Positions 1-6,576 of a stretch of 10,714 bases of DNA are shown piece after piece. A program made the position numbers and the translations under genes. The DNA is from UBA1801 sp035353395 (lineage in GTDB: Bacteria; Acidobacteriota; Holophagae; Holophagales; Holophagaceae): positions 1-10,714 of the forward strand of contig DAOPZL010000077.1 in the NCBI GenBank assembly GCA_035353395.1, in the 5' to 3' direction. The notes below the pieces were generated by a model, which made no database searches, was not told the origin of the DNA, and saw only the letters and a list, made by a program, of their open reading frames with translations. Positions within the stretch are counted from its first letter, which is position 1, and every line of letters begins with the position of its first letter.

Positions 1-758
1 ACCCGGTCCGCCTGCCGGATCACGCTGGCGAGCGGCCACAAGGGCAGCTCCGGCAGCGCCGCCACGCCCGTCTCTCCCGGCAGCCAGGCCCGGAGATCGC
101 CTTCCTCGGGCCCCAGGGACCAGCGGAGTTCGCACCGGCCCTTGAGCATCCCGGCCAGCGCGATCCAGTGTTCCAGGGGCCAGCGCTTGACGGCGCCGCG
201 CCGCGACGCGCCGGGCACCAGCACCACCCTGGGCTTCGCCGCCTGTTCCCACACCGGGCCAGGGTCCGGCAGATCCACCTGCCTCAGCACGGGCCGGAAG
301 CATCCCAGGCCGGCGGCGACGCCCCGGCTCTCCCCGAAGGCCCGGGAGAGCCCAAGCGCCTGGTCGTAGCGCGTCTGGAGCCTGAAGGGGAGGGGATGCG
401 TCTGCACCCAGCGGGCGCCCTCCTTCGTCACCCCGTCGCCCCAGCGCTCGGGAATGCCGGCGAACTTCGGGATCAGGGCCGCCTTCAGGATGCCGTGGAA
501 ATCAAGGGAGGCCTCCGCCCCGGCGATCTCCCCGGCCGCCCGCCTCAGCTCCGCCAGGGCCCGCACGGGATCCGAGAGCCGATTCCTGTGGACGATCACC
601 GGTTCGAGCCAGGGGAAGGGCTCCAGCAGGAAGGCGTGGCGGTCCTCGATCACGGCCCGCAGCCTGGCGCCGGGGAAGGCCTCGTGCAGCTCCGCCCAGG
701 CGGGCAGGACGCGGAGGATGTCGCCGAGGGCGGACAGGCGGAGGAGGACGAGGTGCAT
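1..758 (-). CDS. GT9 (heptosyltransferase-like) glycosyltransferase, N-terminal part
   Basis: Partial gene cut by the left window edge; 252 residues are visible. The start reads MHLVLLRLSALGDILRVLPA, the classic N-terminal strand and glycine loop of ADP-heptose:LPS heptosyltransferases (WaaC/WaaF type, GT9). Further family hallmarks are LDFHGILKAALIP (about residues 86-97) and the segment LVPGASRRGAVKRWPLEHW (about 180-198), matching the usual PGAS...KRWP...W region that opens the second Rossmann domain. The C-terminal nucleotide-sugar binding part lies outside. GT9 enzymes transfer heptose or a related sugar to the LPS core at the cytoplasmic side of the inner membrane; the exact sugar cannot be told. 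ATG at 758 is chosen because it gives the standard family N-terminus; an in-frame ATG at 767 would add three residues. The gene is divergent from glgC. No LPS genes are seen on this side, so its cluster, if any, lies to the left. Confidence 0.88.
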   Translation of the reverse strand, partial: MHLVLLRLSALGDILRVLPAWAELHEAFPGARLRAVIEDRHAFLLEPFPWLEPVIVHRNRLSDPVRALAELRRAAGEIAGAEASLDFHGILKAALIPKFAGIPERWGDGVTKEGARWVQTHPLPFRLQTRYDQALGLSRAFGESRGVAAGLGCFRPVLRQVDLPDPGPVWEQAAKPRVVLVPGASRRGAVKRWPLEHWIALAGMLKGRCELRWSLGPEEGDLRAWLPGETGVAALPELPLWPLASVIRQADR

Positions 759-765
759 GTCCACC

Positions 766-771
766 ATCCTA
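766..771 (-). promoter_or_regulatory. Possible -10 element giving a leaderless GT9 transcript
   Basis: The minus strand reads TAGGAT (771 to 766), followed by exactly 7 nt and then the preferred ATG at 758. This is the spacing expected if transcription starts on the A of the start codon. No clear -35 box is visible, and no strong Shine-Dalgarno is present, although AGGATGG could act as a weak one. Inferred from spacing alone. Confidence 0.3.
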
Positions 772-837
772 GCCGAGCGGCCCGCCCCGCCCGTGCCCGC
801 GGGACGCATTTTCGGTGGTTTCCCCTGGGCCTGAACT

Positions 838-843
838 TATACT
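838..843 (+). promoter_or_regulatory. Candidate -10 of the glgC promoter
   Basis: TATACT matches the sigma-70-type -10 consensus at five of six positions and stands out in the GC-rich GT9/glgC divergent gap (759-893). It would place the start site near 850, leaving a leader of about 44 nt before the glgC ATG. I see no good -35 at 16-18 bp. On the other strand, TATAAG (841 to 836) overlaps it and could serve the GT9 gene instead. Confidence 0.4.
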
Positions 844-881
844 GGCCGAAAATCCGACGACAGGCGATGTCCCTCGCCGAC

Positions 882-887
882 AAGGAG
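882..887 (+). promoter_or_regulatory. glgC ribosome binding site
   Basis: AAGGAG lies 6 nt before ATG 894. It decides the start against the in-frame ATG at 867, which has only a weak upstream purine run. Confidence 0.7.
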
Positions 888-893
888 CACGAC

Positions 894-2195
894 ATGCAGA
901 AGCGCACACTCGCGATCGTCATGGCCGGGGGCATGGGGTCGCGGCTCAAGCCCCTCACGGACGTGCGCGCGAAGCCCGCGGTCCCCTTCGGCGCGATCTT
1001 CCGGATCATCGACTTCACGCTGAGCAACTGCATCAACTCCGAGATCCGCCAGATCCTGGTCCTCACGCAGTACAAGTCCCATTCCCTCAGCCGCCACCTC
1101 ACGACGGGCTTCAACTTCCTGCCCCCGCGGCTGGACGAGTTCATCGAGGAGATCCCGGCGCAGATGCAGCTGGGGAACCAGTGGTACAAGGGCACTGCCG
1201 ACGCCATCCGGCAGAACCTCTCCTTCATCGACGACATCGCCGCGGACAATCTCCTGCTCCTCGCGGGCGACCACATCTACAAGATGGACTACCGCCTCCT
1301 GCGGGACTTCCACGAGGAGCGCGGCGCGGCGCTCACCGTATCGGCCATCCGGGTCCCGGCCGCGGTCGCGGCGGGGCAGTACGGCGTCCTGGAGGTGGAC
1401 GGACAGGGCCGGATCGTGGGTTTCGAGGAGAAGCCCGCGGAACCGAAGTGCCTGCCCGGCACCCGCGACTGCCTCGCCTCCATGGGGATCTACATCTTCC
1501 AGAACAAGGCCCTCCACCACTGGCTCGACAACGACCTGCTCGACTTCGGCAAGGACGTGATCCCGGCCATGGTGGCGGCGGGCGAGCCGGTCTATGCCTT
1601 CGACTTCTCGACGCTGAACCAGATCGAGGACTACGTGGCCACCACCAGCGGGGAGCGCCGGGTCAAGCGGCTCCATCCCACGGAGGATTCGGGCTACTGG
1701 CGCGACGTGGGCACCCTCGACGCCCTCTGGCAGGCCAACATCGACCTCGTCTCCGTCAAGCCTCCCCTCTCGCTCTACGGCGAGGCCTGGCCCATCTTCC
1801 GCTGCCCGAACTTCTTCCCCCCCGCCAAGTTCGTGCACGAGGAAGGGGGCCGCACCGGCATGGCCGTGCGCTCCATCGTGGCGGAGGGGGTCATCATCTC
1901 GGGAGGCCTGGTCCGCGCCAGCGTGCTGAGCGGGGGCACCATCGTCCACAGCCACGCCCTCGTGGAATACTCCGTCCTCTTCGGCGGACAGGTGCACAAG
2001 CGCAGGATCTTCGAGACCAACATCGGCCGCCACTGCAAGGTCCGCAACGCCATCATCGACCGCAACGTGACCCTGCGCGAGGGCACCGTCATCGGCTACG
2101 ACCGCGAGGAGGACGAGCGGAGGGGCCTCAAGACCGCCACCATCCCGGACACCGGCGACTATGTGGTCGTCGTGCCTCGGGACGCCGTGCTCTGA
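894..2195 (+). CDS. glgC: Glucose-1-phosphate adenylyltransferase (ADP-glucose pyrophosphorylase)
   Basis: The enzyme converts glucose 1-phosphate and ATP to ADP-glucose and pyrophosphate, the committed step of bacterial glycogen synthesis in the cytoplasm. The product is 433 residues, close to the 431 of E. coli GlgC. Visible motifs in order: nucleotidyltransferase loop GGMGSRLKPLT (residues 12-22), RAKPAVPFGAIFRIIDFTLSN just after it, GTADAIRQNL, the catalytic-Asp motif AGDHIYKMDY (D126), the glucose-1-P region VGFEEKPAEPK, ASMGIYIF and SGYWRDVGTLDALWQANIDL. A C-terminal left-handed beta-helix domain follows (about residues 320-425), with repeats such as SIVAEGVIISGGLVRASVLSGG. ATG 894 is preferred to ATG 867 because of AAGGAG 6 nt upstream. 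The open frame continues far upstream to 168 but there runs antisense to the GT9 gene. No other glycogen gene is in the window. Whether it is allosterically controlled by fructose 1,6-bisphosphate cannot be read from sequence. Confidence 0.96.
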   Translation: MQKRTLAIVMAGGMGSRLKPLTDVRAKPAVPFGAIFRIIDFTLSNCINSEIRQILVLTQYKSHSLSRHLTTGFNFLPPRLDEFIEEIPAQMQLGNQWYKGTADAIRQNLSFIDDIAADNLLLLAGDHIYKMDYRLLRDFHEERGAALTVSAIRVPAAVAAGQYGVLEVDGQGRIVGFEEKPAEPKCLPGTRDCLASMGIYIFQNKALHHWLDNDLLDFGKDVIPAMVAAGEPVYAFDFSTLNQIEDYVATTSGERRVKRLHPTEDSGYWRDVGTLDALWQANIDLVSVKPPLSLYGEAWPIFRCPNFFPPAKFVHEEGGRTGMAVRSIVAEGVIISGGLVRASVLSGGTIVHSHALVEYSVLFGGQVHKRRIFETNIGRHCKVRNAIIDRNVTLREGTVIGYDREEDERRGLKTATIPDTGDYVVVVPRDAVL

Positions 2196-2199
2196 TCCG

Positions 2200-2219
2200 G
2201 AGCCGGCCATGAACGGCTC
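2200..2219 (+). terminator. Small hairpin after glgC, weak terminator candidate
   Basis: GAGCCG (2200-2205) pairs perfectly with CGGCTC (2214-2219) around an 8-nt loop, 5 nt after the glgC stop. No U-run follows, so intrinsic termination is doubtful; it may simply protect the mRNA 3' end. Confidence 0.3.
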
Positions 2220-2238
2220 GACAGCCCTCACGTAACGC

Positions 2239-2268
2239 TTGGGGGCCCGCACCTTTCCCCGCTAGGCT
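2239..2268 (+). promoter_or_regulatory. Candidate rnr promoter
   Basis: TTGGGG (2239-2244) and TAGGCT (2263-2268) are separated by 18 bp, a sigma-70-like arrangement in the 79-bp glgC-rnr gap. The -10 hexamer ends only 6 nt before the rnr ATG, so the transcript would be leaderless or nearly so. No Shine-Dalgarno is visible before this ATG, which agrees with that reading. Confidence 0.4.
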
Positions 2269-2274
2269 CATGGC

Positions 2275-4590
2275 ATGAGTCGTCACGAGAGCAGGTTCAT
2301 CCCCCAGCCCAGGAAATCCCGTCACGGGAAGGACTCCGACGTCCCCCGGAAGCGGAGGCCCGAGACCCGTCAGGCCGGACCCGCCCCGGCCCAGGCCCAG
2401 GCCCACGATCGCCCCTACGAGACCTTCGAGGCCACCTTCCTGGGCCACCCGGAAGGGACCCTCGGATTCCTGCGCCCCAAGGGCGTCCAGAAAGGCGCCG
2501 GGCTGGACCTCCTGGTGGACTGGCGGGACGCCCACCAGGCCGTCCACGGCGACACGGTCGTGGCCGAGGTGGCCGGGGAGACCTTCGACGGCCGGCTCAG
2601 GGGCCGTGTCGTCAAGATCGTCTCCCGGAGCGTGATCCCCCTGCCCGCCCGCCTCCAGAAGCAGGCGTGGGGCCTCCAGGCCGTTCCCCTGGAACCCAGG
2701 CTCCAGCAGATCGTGAGCGTCGCGCCGACAGACCTCGCGGAGGACGGCGACCTGGTCAGCATCCGCCTGGACCCGAACCCCGACCTGCCCCAGCTCAAGG
2801 GTGTCGTCCTGGCGCGGCTGGGCCGGATCACGGACCTGAAGATCGAGAACAAGCTCACGGCCGCCCTCTACAACCTGCGCACGACCTTCCCCGACGCGGT
2901 GATGAACGAGCTGGCGCCCTTCCCCACCCGGATCCCCGGGGAATGGATGGAGGGCCGCGAGGATCTGCGGGAGGTCCTGACGATGACGGTGGACCCCCCC
3001 ACCGCGAAGGACTTCGACGACGCCATCAGCCTCGAGGTGCTGCCGCCCGAGGAGGGGGGCGGCTGGATCCTGGGGGTCCACATCGCGGACGTGAGCCACT
3101 ATGTCGCCGAGGGCGGCCCCCTCGACGCGGAGGCCCACGCGCGGGGCACCTCCGTCTACTTCCCGGACGAGTGCATCCCCATGCTGCCGGAGCGGCTCTC
3201 CGGCGAGCTGTGCTCCCTGCGGGAAGGCGTGGACCGGCTCACGCTCACCGCCTGGATCACCCTGGCGGAGGACCTGGAGGTCATGGAGACCCGCTTCACG
3301 GAGAGCGTGATCCGCAGCCGGAGACGACTCACCTACGACCAGGTGAAGGTGGCCTGCCTGGACCTCGACAAGCGAGCGCGGGCGGAGATCGGCGAGGAAG
3401 TGTGCGAGACCCTGGACCAGTGCCTGGTGCTTTCCCGGAGGCTCACCGAGGCGCGCCTCCAGCGCGGAGCCATGAACCTGGACACGGCGGAGACGGAGTT
3501 CGTCTTCGACGAGCAGGGGCTTCCCGTGGACGCACGCCCCTATCCGCGCCACGAAGGCCACAAGATGATCGAGGAGTTCATGCTCCTGGCCAACGAGGCA
3601 GTGGCGAAGTTCTTCACCCGCCGGAAGCTCGCCACCATCTACCGCATCCACGACGAGCCCGATCCCCTGAAGCTGGAGGTCTTCAAGACCATCGCCGGCG
3701 CCTTCGGCCTCATGCGGCCCACGGACCGGACGACCCCCGAGGCGCTGAACGCCCTGCTGGACAAGATCCGGGGAGGCCCCCTGGAAGCCATGCTGAACAC
3801 CATGCTGCTCCGCAGCCTGAAACGGGCGGCCTACAGCGCGGACAACATCGGCCATTCAGGCCTGGCCCTCCAGGACTACCTGCATTTCACCAGTCCCATC
3901 CGGCGCTATCCGGACCTGGTCGTCCACCGTCTGCTGAGGGGGGCGCTCCGCAGGACGCCCCAGCCCGAGGGCATCCACGGACACCTGGACATCGTCGCCA
4001 AGCAGTGCAGCGATACGGAGCAGACTGCCACCGAGGCGGAGCGCGAGAACGACCGCTGGAAGACCTGCCTGCTCATGAAGTCCAGGATCGGGCGCCGGTT
4101 CGAAGGACGCATCCAGGGATTCTCCCTCAAGGTGGCCTTCGTCCGGCTCGAGAGTCCGTTCGTGGAGGTGGGCGTCCCCCTGGGCGCCCTGGGCGGCAGC
4201 TTCGAGGTGGACGAGCACCGGACCCGGGCGACGGGCATGAAAGGCCAAGTGGTGCTTTCCATCGGGGACAAGGTCAAGGTCGAGATCACCGGGGTCGACG
4301 AGGATCTGCGCCGCGTCAGTGCCTGGGTGGTCGAAGCCCTGGCCCTGGACGGCAAGGGCAAGGCGATGCAGTTCGTGCCGAGCCTGGCGGCTCCCGCAAC
4401 CCTGCGGGAGGCGGATTTCGCGAAGGAGGCTCCGGCACCGCGACCCCGGGGACGGCGGGAGGACAGGCCGCCCCTCGGCCGGCCCCCCCGGGCCGCAAGG
4501 GAGGCGTCGCGCGCGGACAGGCCCGGCCGCCGTCCGGCCAGGGTGAAACCCCCGAAAGGAAGCGTCAGGGGAGGCGGAAAAAAGCGGTAA
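2275..4590 (+). CDS. rnr: Ribonuclease R (RNB-family 3'-5' exoribonuclease)
   Basis: A processive hydrolytic 3'-5' exoribonuclease of the RNase II/R family, 771 residues, which degrades structured RNA in mRNA decay and rRNA/tRNA quality control. Order of parts: a short basic, Pro/Ala-rich tail (1-48); two OB/cold-shock-like domains (about 50-115 and 118-185, the first containing EGTLGFLRPKG and VHGDTVVAEV); the RNB catalytic domain (about 230-560); an S1 domain (about 605-690); and an Arg/Pro/Lys-rich tail (about 715-771). The Mg-binding motif TVDPPTAKDFDDAI carries all four acidic residues (D240, D246, D248, D249), and SPIRRYPDL (540-548) carries the conserved arginines, so it should be active. 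The N-terminal helix-turn-helix of E. coli RNase R is absent. ATG 2275 is the only plausible in-frame start near the domain boundary; it has no Shine-Dalgarno. The basic C-terminal tail suggests ribosome or RNA binding, by inference. Confidence 0.95.
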   Translation: MSRHESRFIPQPRKSRHGKDSDVPRKRRPETRQAGPAPAQAQAHDRPYETFEATFLGHPEGTLGFLRPKGVQKGAGLDLLVDWRDAHQAVHGDTVVAEVAGETFDGRLRGRVVKIVSRSVIPLPARLQKQAWGLQAVPLEPRLQQIVSVAPTDLAEDGDLVSIRLDPNPDLPQLKGVVLARLGRITDLKIENKLTAALYNLRTTFPDAVMNELAPFPTRIPGEWMEGREDLREVLTMTVDPPTAKDFDDAISLEVLPPEEGGGWILGVHIADVSHYVAEGGPLDAEAHARGTSVYFPDECIPMLPERLSGELCSLREGVDRLTLTAWITLAEDLEVMETRFTESVIRSRRRLTYDQVKVACLDLDKRARAEIGEEVCETLDQCLVLSRRLTEARLQRGAMNLDTAETEFVFDEQGLPVDARPYPRHEGHKMIEEFMLLANEAVAKFFTRRKLATIYRIHDEPDPLKLEVFKTIAGAFGLMRPTDRTTPEALNALLDKIRGGPLEAMLNTMLLRSLKRAAYSADNIGHSGLALQDYLHFTSPIRRYPDLVVHRLLRGALRRTPQPEGIHGHLDIVAKQCSDTEQTATEAERENDRWKTCLLMKSRIGRRFEGRIQGFSLKVAFVRLESPFVEVGVPLGALGGSFEVDEHRTRATGMKGQVVLSIGDKVKVEITGVDEDLRRVSAWVVEALALDGKGKAMQFVPSLAAPATLREADFAKEAPAPRPRGRREDRPPLGRPPRAAREASRADRPGRRPARVKPPKGSVRGGGKKR

Positions 4591-4603
4591 TCCAAGCCCT
4601 ATT

Positions 4604-4616
4604 GCACGCTTCGTGC
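4604..4616 (+). terminator. Short hairpin downstream of rnr
   Basis: GCACG-CTT-CGTGC forms a 5-bp stem with a 3-nt loop, 14 bp after the rnr stop. There is no U-tract. It could slow polymerase or define the 3' end, but is weak as an intrinsic terminator. Confidence 0.25.
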
Positions 4617-4635
4617 CATCGCCCACAAGGGAGCA

Positions 4636-4663
4636 TTGCCCTTCGCATGGGCATGCCTATATT
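4636..4663 (+). promoter_or_regulatory. Promoter of the cytidylate-kinase-like gene
   Basis: TTGCCC (4636-4641), a 16-bp spacer and TATATT (4658-4663) form the best sigma-70-type promoter in the window. An 8-bp palindrome GGCATGCC (4650-4657) abuts the -10 box. A second, overlapping pair, TTGGGG (4662-4667) and TATAGG (4684-4689) with 16 bp between, is also possible. The leader from the first start site (near 4670) to ATG 4767 would be about 97 nt. Confidence 0.5.
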
Positions 4664-4693
4664 GGGGGACGAGGGAATCAAGATATAGGCTTG
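4652..4693 (+). repeat. Interrupted inverted repeat over the kinase-like gene promoter
   Basis: GCCTATAT (4655-4662) is the perfect reverse complement of ATATAGGC (4683-4690), with a 20-nt centre. After one mismatch two further pairs extend it to 4652 and 4693, giving 10 of 11 matched positions. The left arm contains the candidate -10 box. It may be a DNA operator with two half-sites about 28 bp apart, or a stem in a transcript that starts further upstream. Confidence 0.5.
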
Positions 4694-4755
4694 AGTTAAT
4701 GATGTGTTTCCTCAAACAAGGAGTATCCGTCTGTCTCAACATTCGTTCCTCATGC

Positions 4756-4765
4756 GGAGGTGATC
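4756..4765 (+). promoter_or_regulatory. Very strong Shine-Dalgarno of the kinase-like gene
   Basis: GGAGGTGATC ends 1 nt before ATG 4767 and is complementary along its whole length to the usual 16S rRNA 3' tail; the GGAGG core is 6 nt from the ATG. It fixes the start and predicts efficient initiation. Confidence 0.75.
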
Positions 4766-4766
4766 C

Positions 4767-5441
4767 ATGGCCGTCATCACAATCTCCCGGGAATTCGGAA
4801 GCGAGGGAACCGCCATCGCCGAGAAGGCCGCCCAAGCCCTCGGGTACCATCTCGCGGACAAGAACTCGATCGAGAAGATCCTCAGCGAGTACGGACTGAT
4901 GGAGTTCGACCGGATGTACGACAGCATCCCCGGCTTCTGGGATCGATTCGATGCCCACCGGATGGAGCGGAGGGCGATCCTCATCGACATGCTGAACAAG
5001 ACCCTCATGGCCCTGGCGGGGCACGGGAACACGGTCATCGTCGGCCGGGGCGGCTTCGCCGTGCTGGCCGACCTGGCCGACGTGCTGAACGTCCGCATCC
5101 AGGCGCCCATGCAGACGCGGACCCACCGCGTGATGGAGCTGCCCGACATCGCCGAGCCCAGCCGGGCCGAGATCGTCGTGAAGGAGAACGACCGTCTCCA
5201 GAAGGGCTTCGTGGAATCGGTCTACGGCGTCCACTGGGATTCGGTCAAGAACTTCGACCTGGTGATCGACACCGGGAAGGTCGCGCCGGACCTCGCCGTG
5301 GACTGGATCGTCGCCGCCGCCAGGCATCTCAAGGCCCCGACCATGGGCGGCGTGCGCACGGTCGCGAACCTCAAGCTCGACAAGATCCTCGCCGCCACGG
5401 TGAACGAATTCTTCAAGTGCGAGCAGGTCCACTCCCGCTGA
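4767..5441 (+). CDS. Cytidylate-kinase-like family protein
   Basis: The 224-residue product starts MAVITISREFGSEGTAIAEK, the N-terminal pattern of the cytidylate-kinase-like family (ITISR-x-x-GS-x-G, a modified nucleotide-binding P-loop, residues 4-14), followed by the usual DK of this family (D31, K32). VIVGRGGFAVLAD (about 90-102) is the second family hallmark, and the following residues, ending near VRIQAP, match the usual core strand. The central region is rich in Arg and Lys (KENDRLQKGF), as in the lid of NMP kinases. Members are predicted small-molecule or nucleotide kinases distinct from the true CMP kinase Cmk; their substrate is mostly unknown, so I give no symbol. The start is set by GGAGGTGATC just upstream. 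The gene stands alone on the plus strand, with its own AT-rich leader, after rnr and convergent with the oxidoreductase gene. Confidence 0.8.
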   Translation: MAVITISREFGSEGTAIAEKAAQALGYHLADKNSIEKILSEYGLMEFDRMYDSIPGFWDRFDAHRMERRAILIDMLNKTLMALAGHGNTVIVGRGGFAVLADLADVLNVRIQAPMQTRTHRVMELPDIAEPSRAEIVVKENDRLQKGFVESVYGVHWDSVKNFDLVIDTGKVAPDLAVDWIVAAARHLKAPTMGGVRTVANLKLDKILAATVNEFFKCEQVHSR

Positions 5442-5452
5442 GGGACACGGCA

Positions 5453-5468
5453 GTTCCGGATCCGGAAC
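5453..5468. terminator. 16-bp perfect palindrome between convergent genes
   Basis: GTTCCGGATCCGGAAC reads the same on both strands and fills half of the 33-bp gap between the kinase-like and oxidoreductase stops. As RNA it can form a 6-bp stem with a GAUC loop in either direction, so it may be a compact bidirectional terminator. Neither side has a U-run, so a Rho-type or protein-binding role is equally possible. Confidence 0.4.
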
Positions 5469-5474
5469 CGGGCG

Positions 5475-6494
5475 TCAAGCCAGGCTCCGGAGTCCCTGTT
5501 CGAGGAGGGTCATCACCGCGATGGCATCGTCCGCGGTCACGGGATTCTCGCCGCCGCCGAGGATGGCTTCACGAAGCCGCTCGTAGTAGGCCGGGTAGTC
5601 CCCCGGCAGGCAGGGGAGGCTGGATTCCGTCCGGACCGAGCCCTCCCACAGGACCAGCTCCGCGGGGACGGGATCGACGCCGCCCGCCCACGCGCCGTGC
5701 TTCATGCGGTCCTCCTGGGGGTCCAGGCCCCGCTTGCGGAAGGTGCCGCGCTCGCCGTGGACCGTGAAGCGGGGCGCGGGCTCCGGCACGAGCGCCCCGG
5801 CATGCAGGATGGCGCGCATGGATCCGTAGCGCAGGACCGCGTGGAACCAGTCGTCCACCTCGGCGTCCTCCCGCTGGGCCGCCAGGTCCAGGGCGATGGC
5901 GTCGGGCGGGCCGAACAGTCGCAGGGCCTGGTCCAGGAGGTGGGGGCCGAGGTCGTACCACAGCCCGGCGCCCGGCCCGGGCCGCTCCCGCCAGCGGTCC
6001 CGCACGCCGGGCCTGTAGCGGTCGAAGTGGGACTCGAAATGCACGATGCGCCCCAGGGTGCCCTCCCGGAGCACCTGCTCGAGGGTCAGGAAATCGGCGT
6101 CCCACCGCCGGTTGTGGAACACGGAGAGGACGAGCCCGGCGCCTTCCGCCTGGTCCTTCAGGGCGCGGGCCTCCGCCGCCGTGACGGTGAAGGGCTTGTC
6201 CACCACCACATGCTTCCCGGAGGCCAGCGCCCGGCTGGCGAGGGCGTAGTGGGTCTCGTTGGGCGTCGGAATCACGATCAGGTCGAGGTCCCGACGCGCC
6301 ATCAGACCTTCCGGCGAATCCTCCACCCGGACTCCCGGGAGCGCCGCCCGGACCCTGCCTGGATCGCGGCTGGCGATCGCCGCGAGTTCGAGGCCGGCAA
6401 CGCACCGGATCAGGGGGACGTGGAAGGTCGCCGAGGCGTAGCCGTAGCCGACGACTCCGACGCGGAGCGGGCGTGATCGATCGGTCGACGTCAT
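5475..6494 (-). CDS. ydgJ: Gfo/Idh/MocA-family oxidoreductase, YdgJ/IolW-like
   Basis: NAD(P)-dependent dehydrogenase of 339 residues. The N-terminal Rossmann fold has VGVVGYGYASATFH (12-25), where this subgroup has GYGxxxxxFH. VVVDKPFT (96-103) holds the catalytic lysine K100, and FHNRRWDADFLTLEQVL (126-142), ESHFDRYRP and GLWYDLGPHLLDQ (177-189, with D181 and H185) closely match what I recall of E. coli YdgJ and Bacillus IolW/YvaA. IolW is an NADP-dependent scyllo-inositol 2-dehydrogenase, so a cyclitol or sugar substrate is likely; the exact one is inference. The C-terminal alpha/beta domain ends in GENPVTADDAIAVMTLLEQGL, as in that subgroup. ATG 6494 is chosen because GGGAGG lies 6 nt upstream and it fits the family N-terminus; the open frame extends 53 codons further but into the divergent GNAT gene. 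No inositol catabolic genes are beside it. Confidence 0.9.
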   Translation of the reverse strand: MTSTDRSRPLRVGVVGYGYASATFHVPLIRCVAGLELAAIASRDPGRVRAALPGVRVEDSPEGLMARRDLDLIVIPTPNETHYALASRALASGKHVVVDKPFTVTAAEARALKDQAEGAGLVLSVFHNRRWDADFLTLEQVLREGTLGRIVHFESHFDRYRPGVRDRWRERPGPGAGLWYDLGPHLLDQALRLFGPPDAIALDLAAQREDAEVDDWFHAVLRYGSMRAILHAGALVPEPAPRFTVHGERGTFRKRGLDPQEDRMKHGAWAGGVDPVPAELVLWEGSVRTESSLPCLPGDYPAYYERLREAILGGGENPVTADDAIAVMTLLEQGLRSLA

Positions 6495-6500
6495 CCGGTC

Positions 6501-6518
6501 CCTCCCGCAGGCATTATC
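6501..6518 (-). promoter_or_regulatory. -10 candidate and ribosome binding site of the oxidoreductase gene
   Basis: On the minus strand GATAAT (6518 to 6513) is a five-of-six match to the -10 consensus, and GGGAGG (6506 to 6501) lies 6 nt before ATG 6494. Start of transcription would be near 6506, close to the Shine-Dalgarno itself, so the -10 call is less certain than the binding site. No -35 is seen. Confidence 0.45.
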
Positions 6519-6563
6519 CTCCGGACCCGGCCCCGCCGCGGCGGAATCCTGGGCCTCCCACCG

Positions 6564-6569
6564 TATACT
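6564..6569 (+). promoter_or_regulatory. -10 element of the GNAT gene, leaderless arrangement
   Basis: TATACT sits exactly 7 nt before ATG 6577, so transcription is expected to begin at the start codon. The intervening bases hold no usable Shine-Dalgarno (GGCGG is too close). No -35 box is evident at 16-18 bp. The hexamer lies in the 82-bp divergent gap shared with the oxidoreductase gene. Confidence 0.45.
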
Positions 6570-6576
6570 TGGCGGC

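Noticed and set aside
168..893. Upstream extension of the glgC reading frame
   Set aside because: It is antisense to the clear GT9 gene, and family length and AAGGAG place the GlgC start at 894.
837..2252. A 471-codon minus-strand open frame opposite glgC
   Set aside because: It is a shadow frame of glgC with Val/Asp/Gly-rich, motif-free translation.
2128..3855. A 575-codon minus-strand open frame opposite rnr
   Set aside because: It mirrors the RNB coding region, has no recognisable domain and overlaps the conserved catalytic stretch of RNase R.
4699..4899. Possible leader ORF before and into the kinase-like gene
   Set aside because: ATG 4699 has no good Shine-Dalgarno and the frame runs out of phase far into the kinase-like coding region; no sign of a conserved leader peptide.
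6180..6203. Oxidoreductase has DKP instead of the EKP common in Gfo/Idh/MocA proteins
   Set aside because: As I recall it, DKPFT is normal for the YdgJ subgroup, so this is not a defect.
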